Below, piece after piece: positions 29,701 to 38,071 of a DNA stretch of 64,000 nucleotides. The position numbers were made by a program, and so were the translations under genes. This DNA is from CBDCZI01 sp965224495 (GTDB lineage: Bacteria > Bacteroidota > Bacteroidia > Cytophagales > JAAEPT01). Under the pieces are notes generated by a model. It made no database searches. It was not told the DNA's origin and saw nothing but the letters and a program-made list of their open reading frames with translations. Location: contig CBDCZI010000011.1 of NCBI GenBank assembly GCA_965224495.1, forward strand, positions 186,001 to 250,000, read 5' to 3'. Positions within the stretch are counted from its first letter, which is position 1. Each line of letters begins with the position of its first letter.

Positions 29701-29818
29701 CACTCCCTACAGCTCCAAAAATACCGAATAATTGTCCCTCTATCAGTGAAGTAAAATCTATATTTTGTTCCGATTTGTAAGAGTACAAACCTTTTATTTT
29801 CAATCGTATTGGTAGCAT
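26792..29818 (-). CDS. sbcC: SbcC, ATPase subunit of the SbcCD nuclease
   Basis: SMC-like ATPase (1008 residues) that works with SbcD to cut hairpins and protein-blocked DNA ends. Walker A is GAVGSGKT at residues 35-42; long coiled coils run to a zinc hook CPVCGSKEHP at about residue 499 and back; the ABC signature LSGGQTFQ is at about residue 912 and Walker B plus the D-loop, FFFLDEGFGTLD, near 945. The layout and length are standard. sbcD ends 18 bp upstream on the same strand, and a small membrane gene precedes that, giving a three-gene operon. Confidence 0.95.
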   Translation of the reverse strand: MLPIRLKIKGLYSYKSEQNIDFTSLIEGQLFGIFGAVGSGKTAILEAITLALFNQSERLGGRDDRAYNIMNLQSTELVIEFEFEEKGSQYLFTVSGKRSKKYFEKVTVKRQAYQLKGNDYEPLKEGISAEGIVGLSYANFKRTVIIPQGKFQDFIQLTGTDRTRMLKELFHLHQFELDRKTKILSDENKTSVAVLEGKLSGYIEYSKEILKKEQEELTSVKKACDELAKAVSLLEKEKNNLEKLIDLTQKVKTNKEDLVELEKQKERIAQLEKELKEYQIYYSRYAILLTEFDRINKACEQSLLLENALKEDQEHLFPLLENTKKEFTTLSKEVEEHPELERQLEALQVAQEIQKKQRDLEQLKQRQESGQGYVNTQQEKVLAIEIRLKQQVVKLKSNYFDLLKSGAYEFWFELSSNIKLNEENESLLQTKLNELTTFIKQKEAMLLSLLGDCTSEKDITIRIKALETSEGTTKKAIEKLKIAVGLATYTAHLKDGEDCPVCGSKEHPKQGMHHVDEDKLIVLEKELVTNSAHQNQLKTSLVSYKLENQVLIDKKKEKEITKQELNKNKEKGVSLFQLALDKDEQIKNTSLVHKQLTVVKTLKKEQEGAISKREELQVGLSEQEKRLNKYKEAVQGFEKEGVGLETELKVLNKGFSFPKYLKNTLEQTENQTRKIKDKIANSIRLFKDTEKELKKLELDKVALTTKLELETKHRVLLKEEFVVVNLSIESLLSADKTKLEQVKTVLSKSLDIEQSTKRIQVYTSSVSAVKATITTLEKELGGKYVDENEYLECLEKFNLSYSNLEDLKENRTEKQSKVKEVEQKLNEQKELYVQQEKLLVRADLLKIFTGLFRNSGFVNYASGVKLHELCNEANKRFYPLTKQRMRLEINEDNNFYVRDFYNNGQLRSVKTLSGGQTFQASLCLALALAEMIQVQSGSNQNFFFLDEGFGTLDPESLALVFETLKSLRKEGRVVGVISHVEELKDEIDRFLLIDNNSGESMISCSWKK

Positions 29819-29836
29819 CTATTAAGTATTCCTCTT

Positions 29837-31045
29837 TTATTGAGCTAAGATTTCTCTAAACATTTCTTTTATTTCCTCATTCACTTCCTGTCCTTGTTTT
29901 TGCAAAAAATAAGCTTCAAACAATTCATCAATCGACTTTGTTAAGTCTACTGAATCTATCTCGTTAGCTAAAGACAGGTTTGTTATCTCAGGAATAATCC
30001 CCAAGATACCGTTGTGTACTTCGTGTAGTAATTTCTTATCCGCAGTCGTTAAAAATTCTTCTTTGACTACTGTTATTTCGACCCAAGCATCTTGGTTTCC
30101 TTTCAGCCAATCTATACCTTCTTCGATAGATTGTGCCTTAAAACGCAACAAACGTTTCCCAGCTTTCAACTCTATGGCTTGGTAAGCCAACTTCCCTTTC
30201 CCGTCAGTCTCAATCAACATAACGTATTTTTGTTGATTGACTTCACTAAATGAATACGCTAAAGGACTTCCAGAATAAACAACAGGAAAAGGCTTTTTTG
30301 ACACAGCGTGTTTACGATGCAAATGTCCTAAAGCCACATATTCTAATTGTTTCGGGAAATTTGACGTGAAAATTGCTTGTGCCCCACCAACATGTAAAAT
30401 CGGTTTTTCATCGTCTGGCTCTTCAGGCATTTCATTTTTATTTTTGGCAACAAACAAGTGTGCCATCAATATATTTGTCGCATCAACAGACGCTCTATCC
30501 TTTAAAATTTTTGTCCAATGTTCAGCTAGTAGCTCCCGTAATCCCGATTCACTATCACCCCCCAATAAACTCGTTTTCATACGAAATTCATTGGCATAAG
30601 GAGTTAACAAAAGACGTAAAACCTCTTTAGAATTAGGGATACTCAATTCAACCACTCCCTTATCTGAATATAATATTTCTAAGCCCTCACTTAACTTTAT
30701 AGGTTTCAAATGCGAGGTTGGGTAAGGAACAAGTAAAATTCCACACTCTATAGCCAAAGGATCTGGCGCACCAATTCGGTCGGGAGAATCGTGATTTCCT
30801 GCAATTACCACTACCCAACGTTTGCCGTTTCCCGACAAACGTTTTAAGGTTTTATAAAATAATTCGGTCGCATCAATTGGAGGGTTAAAAGTATCAAATA
30901 AATCTCCCGCAATTAAAACAACATCTATCTCTTCTTTCTCTACAAACTCACAGATTTCTTCTAATACCTCAATTTGCTCTGGCAAACGACTTACATCATA
31001 CAAACGTTTACCTAAATGCCAATCAGCAGTATGAAGTATTTTCAT
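29837..31045 (-). CDS. sbcD: SbcD, nuclease subunit of the SbcCD complex
   Basis: Mre11-type metallophosphoesterase (402 residues) giving the manganese-dependent nuclease of SbcCD. Metal-binding motifs run in order: HTADWHLGK (residues 5-13), LIAGDLFDTF, VIAGNHDSPDR and ALGHLHRKH. The C-terminal capping region differs between species. Its start codon overlaps the stop of the preceding membrane-protein gene by one base (TAATG), and sbcC follows 18 bp downstream, so translation is likely coupled. Confidence 0.95.
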   Translation of the reverse strand: MKILHTADWHLGKRLYDVSRLPEQIEVLEEICEFVEKEEIDVVLIAGDLFDTFNPPIDATELFYKTLKRLSGNGKRWVVVIAGNHDSPDRIGAPDPLAIECGILLVPYPTSHLKPIKLSEGLEILYSDKGVVELSIPNSKEVLRLLLTPYANEFRMKTSLLGGDSESGLRELLAEHWTKILKDRASVDATNILMAHLFVAKNKNEMPEEPDDEKPILHVGGAQAIFTSNFPKQLEYVALGHLHRKHAVSKKPFPVVYSGSPLAYSFSEVNQQKYVMLIETDGKGKLAYQAIELKAGKRLLRFKAQSIEEGIDWLKGNQDAWVEITVVKEEFLTTADKKLLHEVHNGILGIIPEITNLSLANEIDSVDLTKSIDELFEAYFLQKQGQEVNEEIKEMFREILAQ

Positions 31046-31464
31046 TAAAATTTAGTCTTTAAAATCTCTGTGGTTACAACAACATCCTTCATTCGTTTTT
31101 TCGATTTTAACGCTTCAATCAAAGGGTGCTTTTGTTTTTTCTTTATTTTATAATTTTTCGAGCGATTGTGTTGTGTACGTTTTCTTCCTTTTACTATAAC
31201 TGTTTCTGGCTCATCAAAAGTAACTACAGTTGGCTTTTTAGCGGTTCTAAATACCTTTTTTTCTTTTAACTCTTGTGCTATTTCGTTTGAAAACTGCTTC
31301 AACGCTCCTTCAAAATTTGACGGTTGACTTTTTCTTGTCGGCGCAGAAGTCGTAATCCTTGTTGTCGGCACAGACTGCGTTACTTGGCTTTCTTTCGATT
31401 TTTTCATCAAAAAACGTATCACAAAGCTACCAATCATCAACGCAATAAAAATCCAATTATCCAT
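31045..31464 (-). CDS. Small membrane-anchored basic protein, unknown
   Basis: A 139-residue protein with one N-terminal transmembrane segment (about residues 3-20, WIFIALMIGSFVIRFLM) and a long, very basic cytoplasmic tail rich in Lys, Arg and Thr. I do not recognise a domain. It overlaps sbcD by one base, so it belongs to the sbcCD operon by position; whether it contributes to DNA repair is unknown. Similar one-helix proteins upstream of sbcD occur in flavobacteria, but that recollection is weak. Confidence 0.7.
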   Translation of the reverse strand: MDNWIFIALMIGSFVIRFLMKKSKESQVTQSVPTTRITTSAPTRKSQPSNFEGALKQFSNEIAQELKEKKVFRTAKKPTVVTFDEPETVIVKGRKRTQHNRSKNYKIKKKQKHPLIEALKSKKRMKDVVVTTEILKTKF

Positions 31465-31664
31465 AGTCAGTAAGTTATTTTTTCTAAGTTAGCAAATACT
31501 ATAGAAAACGCCTTGTTCGTAGCTATTTATTTTACGGTCTTTTTAACACCTGCTATTTTAGGAGTTTTCGTGGGGATGATTCTACCACTCTTATTTATAC
31601 AAGCGCCTTCAAAATACCCATCACTAAACATCATAGACACCATAAACATAAAATATTATTCCAT

Positions 31665-31702
31665 AAAAAAGCCGATAAAATGTAATTCTATCGGCTTTTT
31701 TT
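31665..31702. terminator. Terminator after amt (both directions possible)
   Basis: Hairpin GCCGATA / TATCGGC with an 11-nt loop, flanked by six A on the left and seven T on the right. It lies 24 bp past the amt stop on the minus strand. Confidence 0.85.
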
Positions 31703-31725
31703 GTACTTATAAGGTCAAAACTATT

Positions 31726-33069
31726 TTAATCCTCCTTTGTGGTCTCATCTTCTGCATCTTGAATATTATGTAAATCAATAGCAATCTGATGTTCTCCGTG
31801 GTAACTGATATCCATTCCTTCTAACTCTACCTTTTCATGGATACGTCCTCCACCTGTAAGTAACGAACTCAATTTAAAAACAATAAGTGTTGCCACCGCC
31901 GAGTAGGCAATCGTTACACCAACAGAAGTTAACTGATGTCCAACTTGTGCCCAGTTTCCATCAATTGCTCCGACAGCCTCCTCTCCTCCTACAACAGATT
32001 TTGTAGCCAAAATACCTGTCAATATCGCTCCTGCAATACCAACTAACCCGTGCATACCAAAAGCATCTAACGTATCATCGTGTCCAAATAATTTTTTAAT
32101 CTTCACGACTCCGATATAACCTACAATCGCAGAAACTATACCTATAATCAATGCACCTTTTACATCTACATAGCCAGCAGCAGGTGTAATACCTACCAAA
32201 CCAGAAACTGCTCCTGATGCAATACCAATCAAAGTTGGTTTTTTAATGATAAACCATTCAATTAACAACCAAACCATTCCCGACATACAAGCAGCAACAT
32301 TAGTTACTAAAATAGCATTAGCGGCAATACCGTTCGCTGCATAAGCAGAACCTCCATTAAATCCGTGCCATCCAAACCACAATAAAGCAGAACCTAAAAT
32401 CATCAATTTAATCGATGAGGGTAAACGCTCTTCTTGTAATTTTATTCTATTACCTAAAACCAACGATAATACCAACCCTGCAACACCTGCAGAAATATGT
32501 ATCACTGTTCCCCCTGCAAAATCTAAATCTCCGTGAATTAATCCGTAATCTTCAAAACGTTTCCCTCCCCATATCCAATGACATATCGGTGCGTAAACCA
32601 ACAATACCCAAAAAAATGAGAATATAGTCCAAGTAGAAAACCGTACACGTTCAATAATAGAACCTGAAACAATAGCTACTGCAATAGCTGCAAATGTACC
32701 TTGAAACATCACATCTAACAAAGTAGGAATTGTTCCTTCCAAATCAGTTGGCGTTATTCCATTCAATAAAAGATGGTCAAAACCACCAAAGTAACCATTA
32801 CCTTTTGAAAAGGCGATGGTGTATCCTGCAATAACCCAAGCTAAAATACCTGTACAGAATGCGACATAACTCATTCCAATAGTATTTAAAACTGATTTAT
32901 TTTGTGTTAACCCTCCGTAAAACAAGGCTAATCCAGCGGGTGTCATTAAGGCTACTAACGCAGAACTCATCAACATCCAAGCGGTATCGCCTGTGTCAAG
33001 AGTTGTTTCTCCAGCAAAAATTAAGGTAGGTAAGAGTAGCGAGAAGGCTATTAAACTAAGCTTCTTCAT
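31726..33069 (-). CDS. amt: Ammonium transporter
   Basis: Amt/Rh channel for ammonium uptake, about 447 residues with the start chosen at ATG 33069, giving MKKLSLIAFSLLLPTLIFAGE, a clear signal peptide as usual for Amt proteins; the frame opens 10 codons earlier. Eleven transmembrane segments follow. The twin pore histidines lie in CHWIWGGKRF and FGMHGLVGI, and the cytoplasmic C-tail is present. No glnK gene is adjacent, which is unusual for the family. A -7 box TACATTTG lies 35 bp upstream on the minus strand. Confidence 0.93.
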   Translation of the reverse strand: MKKLSLIAFSLLLPTLIFAGETTLDTGDTAWMLMSSALVALMTPAGLALFYGGLTQNKSVLNTIGMSYVAFCTGILAWVIAGYTIAFSKGNGYFGGFDHLLLNGITPTDLEGTIPTLLDVMFQGTFAAIAVAIVSGSIIERVRFSTWTIFSFFWVLLVYAPICHWIWGGKRFEDYGLIHGDLDFAGGTVIHISAGVAGLVLSLVLGNRIKLQEERLPSSIKLMILGSALLWFGWHGFNGGSAYAANGIAANAILVTNVAACMSGMVWLLIEWFIIKKPTLIGIASGAVSGLVGITPAAGYVDVKGALIIGIVSAIVGYIGVVKIKKLFGHDDTLDAFGMHGLVGIAGAILTGILATKSVVGGEEAVGAIDGNWAQVGHQLTSVGVTIAYSAVATLIVFKLSSLLTGGGRIHEKVELEGMDISYHGEHQIAIDLHNIQDAEDETTKED

Positions 33070-33103
33070 AAGTAAATGTGTTTTTGTTTTTTTAATCAAG
33101 CCA

Positions 33104-33111
33104 CAAATGTA
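33104..33111 (-). promoter_or_regulatory. Bacteroidota -7 box before amt
   Basis: On the minus strand it reads TACATTTG (TAnnTTTG), 34 bp before the chosen amt start. The -33 TTG is not found at the proper spacing. Confidence 0.4.
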
Positions 33112-33238
33112 ACGCTTTTATTTCTTATTTACTGTCTATTTTCATTTAAAAGTGGTTTGCCTACTTGAAGGGTACGTTAGAGATTTTAATAATAATAATG
33201 CTCTATTTTGAAATACAGGAAATAATTATGTAATTCAC

Positions 33239-34120
33239 CTACCCATTGAGCCAAGGGTCATCGGCATATTTAACCTCCGTCGGTGTTGCTTTTACTTTAT
33301 TCACCTTCTTTTCTTTTTCTGCAAATTTATTTTTACCTAGGTCTTCTATTTTATGAATAGCTAAAGTAGCTGCCACTACAGCGGTGATTGGAGCGACAAT
33401 AAAACCTACAAATTCAATAAAAAACATTCCGAAGAATATCATCCCTATCGCCATTGTTAACCCAAAATGCTTACGAATATAGGTTGTACTTTCTTCCATC
33501 GACAAACGACGACGCTCGTTGGTATAGTCCATCAAAGAGGCTCCGTAATAATAAGCACCTACTAAAAAGAAGACGTAAGGAGAAAATATGTCTAAATCAC
33601 TTAATACAGAAACCAACAAGGACCAAAGTCCTAAAACTATCGCTTGACGAAACATATTTCGTATCGCAAAATTAACCCCTCGATAAATATCTTTGATAAA
33701 CTGCTTTGCATCCCATCGGTACAGGTTGTCCGTAATGATATATTCTATTCGAGTAGAGATATAAGCCAATAAAGGAGACATTAAAATTAAAATCAAGTAG
33801 CGTTTCATTCGTAAAACACTCACTATAAAAATAATTTGAAAGGCTGCAAAAACCAAATCCATTTCTTTTGAAGCGGTAGGAAAGCCTTTAAACCAACTAA
33901 AATCTTTGAGCTCTTTTTGAAAATCTATCTGAGAAAGTTCTCCTTGGATATCATAACTCATCACGTTTTTCAATACGTAATCAGCCCCTAGGTACATCCC
34001 TATAAATAATAAAATAGGCACGAAAAAATACAACCAAAGATTATATTCAAATAAGAGAATAAACGCTTGTACAAATGCTCTTATTCCTATGAAAAAATCT
34101 TTCGTTATCCTTTTCAGCAT
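33239..34120 (-). CDS. EI24-domain (CysZ-like) membrane protein
   Basis: A 293-residue protein with about six membrane-associated segments and the EI24/CysZ family pattern, including SPLLAYISTRIEYIITDN around residue 115-135 and a C-terminal FIEFVGFIVAPITAVVAA segment. CysZ in Proteobacteria is a sulfate channel; the Bacteroidota branch has no proven substrate, so sulfate transport is only a possibility. Five bases separate it from the LysM gene upstream, which suggests it is the last gene of the dxr-rseP-LysM operon. Confidence 0.72.
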   Translation of the reverse strand: MLKRITKDFFIGIRAFVQAFILLFEYNLWLYFFVPILLFIGMYLGADYVLKNVMSYDIQGELSQIDFQKELKDFSWFKGFPTASKEMDLVFAAFQIIFIVSVLRMKRYLILILMSPLLAYISTRIEYIITDNLYRWDAKQFIKDIYRGVNFAIRNMFRQAIVLGLWSLLVSVLSDLDIFSPYVFFLVGAYYYGASLMDYTNERRRLSMEESTTYIRKHFGLTMAIGMIFFGMFFIEFVGFIVAPITAVVAATLAIHKIEDLGKNKFAEKEKKVNKVKATPTEVKYADDPWLNG

Positions 34121-34125
34121 CTGAT

Positions 34126-35514
34126 TTAGTGTCTCATTTTAGGTAACTCGTTGATGATACGCTGAGTAACTTTTTGCATATTATCAGCGACAATACGGTT
34201 CACGTCATTTGAATTTGAATTGTAATGAATTTTGAATTTATTCCCTGCTACCTGTTTACCATTTTTATTAAACACAGTAAAGTGGGTAATAAAATAACGT
34301 TGGTAATTTTGAGCAGCACGATCTAAGCAATGTTCATAATCAGTGATTACTTCAAACTGATTGATAAAAATGTAATAATCTATACTGTATTTGTGGTGGT
34401 AAAACTCAAAGAAATTTACATCTTTCACACGTACACCAAAATATTTCCCTTCAAATTTATCTGCTTTTACCGCATCTTTATTTGTTGTTGCGTCTAACCT
34501 GTCTTTTTGACGTTTCATCCATCCTTTTACCGACTTATCAGGCTCAACTGGTGGTACATTTACATAATAGTCATCACTATACAATATCTCTTGGTAATTG
34601 TAAGTCACTGAAGTGTAAATTTTATTCAAATCAGCAACAGAATCAGCAAACTGCCCTCCTAATAAGTGAATCACCTCGTAACCATCTGGCTCTAATAGAG
34701 CATCCATTCTTCTTCTAAAAACCTCTCTAACCTTTACACGAGGGATTTTTGAACGTTGTGCTATTTCGTCATCAGCATCTGAAAAGTACAAGTGCGGATC
34801 AAAAGGAACAACTAAAATCTGTTTCATCGTAGAGTCATAATCATACACCTCTTCGGCTGCCAATATTTGTGCTCTTGTCATTGGTTTAGGAACAACATCC
34901 TTAATAACAACTGTTGCCTTTTTTGTTTCTGTTATTTTTACAGGCACTGGTTTGGGCTTAGGTTTTAGCTTTACCACCACCTTTGGCTTCTCAATTGGCT
35001 CGGGGTCTAATTCTATTTCGTCTTTTTTTGGTGTTTTGGGTTTGATTTCTTTTAATTCTGGTAACTCCTTAAAATCAGTAGTTACACTCGAAGACTCTTC
35101 AGCAATAACTATACGTTGACCCGCTTTCAAGTCCATCCCATTCCATTTCAATAAATCACCGATACTTACACCGTATTTTTTAGAAACGCTGTACAATGAC
35201 TCTCCTGCTTGTACAACGTGAATGGTTTGTTTTTTCTTTTCTTGTGCTTCTATATATTTCTTTTTGTAAGGGATATGAATCACTTGACCTGCTTTCAACC
35301 CGTGTTCTAAAGACGGGTTTTCTACCATCAACTCTGAAATAGAAATACCAGAGGCTGTTGATATACCATAAATAGATTGTCCTGGTGCAACTCGGTATTC
35401 AACAAATACTCGGTCTCCTTTTTTGATTACCCCTATCGAATCTTGAGGTAGTACTGATGCTTCGAGAGTAAACCCTACAAGCAATAAACTGGCGATAAAT
35501 AAAAACTTTTTCAT
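34126..35514 (-). CDS. LysM-domain cell-envelope protein
   Basis: A 462-residue exported protein. Signal peptide at residues ~1-20; first LysM around 35-68 (YRVAPGQSIYGISTASGIS) and a second at ~82-125 (HVVQAGESLYSVSKKYGVS), which bind peptidoglycan glycan chains. A Pro/Lys-rich linker (~150-215) follows, then a ~240-residue domain I do not recognise, containing the hydrophilic VIHLLGGQFADS. It lies 8 bp after rseP and 5 bp before the EI24 gene, so it belongs to the same operon. The role is probably envelope structure or assembly. Confidence 0.82.
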   Translation of the reverse strand: MKKFLFIASLLLVGFTLEASVLPQDSIGVIKKGDRVFVEYRVAPGQSIYGISTASGISISELMVENPSLEHGLKAGQVIHIPYKKKYIEAQEKKKQTIHVVQAGESLYSVSKKYGVSIGDLLKWNGMDLKAGQRIVIAEESSSVTTDFKELPELKEIKPKTPKKDEIELDPEPIEKPKVVVKLKPKPKPVPVKITETKKATVVIKDVVPKPMTRAQILAAEEVYDYDSTMKQILVVPFDPHLYFSDADDEIAQRSKIPRVKVREVFRRRMDALLEPDGYEVIHLLGGQFADSVADLNKIYTSVTYNYQEILYSDDYYVNVPPVEPDKSVKGWMKRQKDRLDATTNKDAVKADKFEGKYFGVRVKDVNFFEFYHHKYSIDYYIFINQFEVITDYEHCLDRAAQNYQRYFITHFTVFNKNGKQVAGNKFKIHYNSNSNDVNRIVADNMQKVTQRIINELPKMRH

Positions 35515-35522
35515 ATTACTTT

Positions 35523-36836
35523 TTAAAAGAGATTGTTAATTATGTCATTAACGTTCACATACAACATTAAGAAAATTAACAATGCAAACCCAATTTTCAA
35601 GGCTACTTCCTGTACTTTTTGTGATGCTTTTCGTCCTGTGAGCATTTCGTAACTCAAAAACATAACATGTCCACCATCTAAACCTGGTATAGGAAAAAAG
35701 TTAAACAATGCCAATGCCATAGATAACATACCACTAATTGTCCAAAACCGTGTCGCATCAAAAGTACTTTGGTACATTTTCCCGATACCCACAAAACCAG
35801 TAAAAGCTTTGTCAGAATCTATTTTACCTGCAAACACTTTTTGTAAACCTTTTACATTCATATAAATCATATCAAATGCTCGGTAAGAACCAACACCTAC
35901 CGATTTTATCAAAGAATAATGTTCCGTCTTTACATTGTCAGCCATCAGATTAACCACACCAAAACCTAATTTCCCCTCTTTGGTTACTGTTGAGTTAATC
36001 GTTAACGTGTCTTTTTCTCTCAAAATCAAAAAATCAACTGTCTTTCCTGAATACTTTTGAAGCTCTGTCTGAAAAGAAGAGAAACTTGGTGTTTTCACAC
36101 CGCCAACCTGTACAAATTGATCACCTTCTTTTATTCCTGCTTTTTTTGCAGGCATACCTTTACTTAATGGGCCGACCCGAAAATCAAAATCATACATAAA
36201 GAAAGCTACATTTCCTCCCGAAAGTGCATTCAATAAGGTATCAGGTAAAACGACTGTAAGCTCCTTCCCTGCTCTATTCACCGTGTAATAGCTGCTGTCA
36301 GCCATTAAAACATCTGGAGAAAGTAAATCTGAAAACCGCTCTGCTTTCACGCCATTCACTGCTGTAATATGATCGCCATTCTTCAACCCTATCTCTTCTC
36401 CTAAAGGCGCTACATTAATACCGTATTTCATTTCAGAAACAGGTAAATAAGGATCTCCATTGATATAAACAAGAGAAGTGAAGATGATACATCCCAAAAT
36501 AACATTAAAAATAATTCCTCCCAACATCACCAACAAACGTTGCCAAGCTGGTTTTGAACGGAACTCCCATTCTTTTGGTTCTTCTGCCATTTGCTCTTTA
36601 TCCATCGACTCATCGACCATTCCTGCAATTTTAACAAACCCACCTAAAGGCAATATTCCTATTTGGTATTTGGTATCTCCTTTCTGAAACCACCCCAAAA
36701 CAGGTGGGAAACCGATAGAAAATTTCTCTACACGCATACCAAATAACTTAGCGAACAACATGTGTCCTGCCTCGTGTATTCCTACCAAAATCGTTATCCC
36801 TAAAAGGAATTGACCTATCATTACTAATGCATCCAT
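35523..36836 (-). CDS. rseP: RseP-type site-2 intramembrane metalloprotease
   Basis: Membrane zinc protease (437 residues) of the RIP family that cuts anti-sigma factors and residual signal peptides. Zinc-binding HEAGH is at residues 21-25 in the first transmembrane segment; two PDZ-type periplasmic regions follow (about 130-300), and the third metal ligand lies in PIPGLDGGHVMF near residue 387. The start overlaps the dxr stop by one base (TAATG). ECF sigma/anti-sigma genes at 44.5 kb could be targets, but nothing here proves it. Confidence 0.94.
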   Translation of the reverse strand: MDALVMIGQFLLGITILVGIHEAGHMLFAKLFGMRVEKFSIGFPPVLGWFQKGDTKYQIGILPLGGFVKIAGMVDESMDKEQMAEEPKEWEFRSKPAWQRLLVMLGGIIFNVILGCIIFTSLVYINGDPYLPVSEMKYGINVAPLGEEIGLKNGDHITAVNGVKAERFSDLLSPDVLMADSSYYTVNRAGKELTVVLPDTLLNALSGGNVAFFMYDFDFRVGPLSKGMPAKKAGIKEGDQFVQVGGVKTPSFSSFQTELQKYSGKTVDFLILREKDTLTINSTVTKEGKLGFGVVNLMADNVKTEHYSLIKSVGVGSYRAFDMIYMNVKGLQKVFAGKIDSDKAFTGFVGIGKMYQSTFDATRFWTISGMLSMALALFNFFPIPGLDGGHVMFLSYEMLTGRKASQKVQEVALKIGFALLIFLMLYVNVNDIINNLF

Positions 36837-37999
36837 TACCCTATTTTTTCTAAAATCATTCTTCTTGTTTCTGTATCGGTCGCCACCAAATCGTCATAAG
36901 ACGGTGACTGAACGAATGAATTGCGAACAACCGCTTCTTCATTTAATGTTGCAATATCCAAAAAACTTATCTTATTTGTAAGAAAAGCCTCCACTGTTAT
37001 TTCATTTGCTGCATTTAATGCACAAGCGGCATTCCCTCCTTGCTCAAGCACATCGTATGCCAACTGTAAATTTCTGAATGTTTTTTTATCTGGTTCTTCA
37101 AATGTCAATTGAGAAAACTTCTTGAAATCTAAACGCTCAAAATCAGCATAAATACGATTAGGATAAGCCAAAGCGTATTGAATCGGTAGTTTCATATCTG
37201 GCAAACCCATCTGTGCTTTGATTGAGCCGTCATTAAACTGCACCATCGAATGGATAATTGACTGAGGATGCACCACCACATCAATTTGATTAGGCTCAAC
37301 GTTAAATAACCATTTTGCTTCGATTACTTCCAACCCTTTGTTCATCAAACTTGCCGAATCAATAGTTATTTTACTACCCATCGACCAATTGGGGTGATTT
37401 AACGCCTCTGCAATCGTTACATTTTGTAAACTATCTAATTTACGCCCCCTAAAAGGACCACCAGAAGCGGTTAAAATAACCTTCTCTATCTTATTATGAA
37501 ACTCGCCAACCAAACATTGAAAAATCGCTGAATGTTCCGAATCAACAGGTAAAATATTTACCGCATTTTCAAAAGCTAATTTAGTAATCAACTCCCCCGC
37601 AACCACCAAAGTTTCTTTGTTTGCTAACGCAATGGTTTTCTTCGCTTTTATCGCTTCAATCGTTGGTTTCAACCCTGCATAACCTACCAATGCAGTCAAA
37701 ACCACATCAATACTATCCATTGTCACTACCGATGCCAATGCCGACGCACCTGCATAAACCTTGATATTGTGTCTATCTAACGCTTCAAACACCTTATCAT
37801 ATAGACGCTCTTCTGTAATTACAACAGTGTTAGGCTTATATTTCAAGGCTTGTTCAATCAATAAATCAGCATTTTTATTTGCTGTAATCACTTCTACAAC
37901 AAACAAATCAGGGTTTGCTTGAATTACCTCTAAAGCCTGTGTTCCGATAGAACCCGTTGAGCCCAAAATGGCGATATGTCTTTTATTATCTTCGTTCAC
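36836..37999 (-). CDS. dxr: 1-Deoxy-D-xylulose-5-phosphate reductoisomerase
   Basis: Second enzyme of the MEP isoprenoid pathway (387 residues): it rearranges and reduces DXP to MEP using NADPH. The NADPH-binding GSTGSIGTQ is at residues 13-21, ALANKETLVVAG and the metal/substrate motif DSEHSAIFQC follow, then ASGGPFRGR and SMGSKITIDSASLMNKGLE. All are standard. It is directly coupled to rseP downstream (one-base overlap), a conserved dxr-rseP order in Bacteroidota. Confidence 0.96.
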   Translation of the reverse strand: MNEDNKRHIAILGSTGSIGTQALEVIQANPDLFVVEVITANKNADLLIEQALKYKPNTVVITEERLYDKVFEALDRHNIKVYAGASALASVVTMDSIDVVLTALVGYAGLKPTIEAIKAKKTIALANKETLVVAGELITKLAFENAVNILPVDSEHSAIFQCLVGEFHNKIEKVILTASGGPFRGRKLDSLQNVTIAEALNHPNWSMGSKITIDSASLMNKGLEVIEAKWLFNVEPNQIDVVVHPQSIIHSMVQFNDGSIKAQMGLPDMKLPIQYALAYPNRIYADFERLDFKKFSQLTFEEPDKKTFRNLQLAYDVLEQGGNAACALNAANEITVEAFLTNKISFLDIATLNEEAVVRNSFVQSPSYDDLVATDTETRRMILEKIG

Positions 38000-38071
38000 T
38001 GAACAGTATTTTTATCTTTTTGTAGTATGCTTTCCTTCCTCTTTTTTCGTCAACAGACGATTAAAATAACA

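Noticed and set aside
31513..31773. 86-residue ORF on the plus strand next to amt
   Set aside because: It overlaps the amt terminator and the 3' end of amt, and its sequence has no recognisable features.
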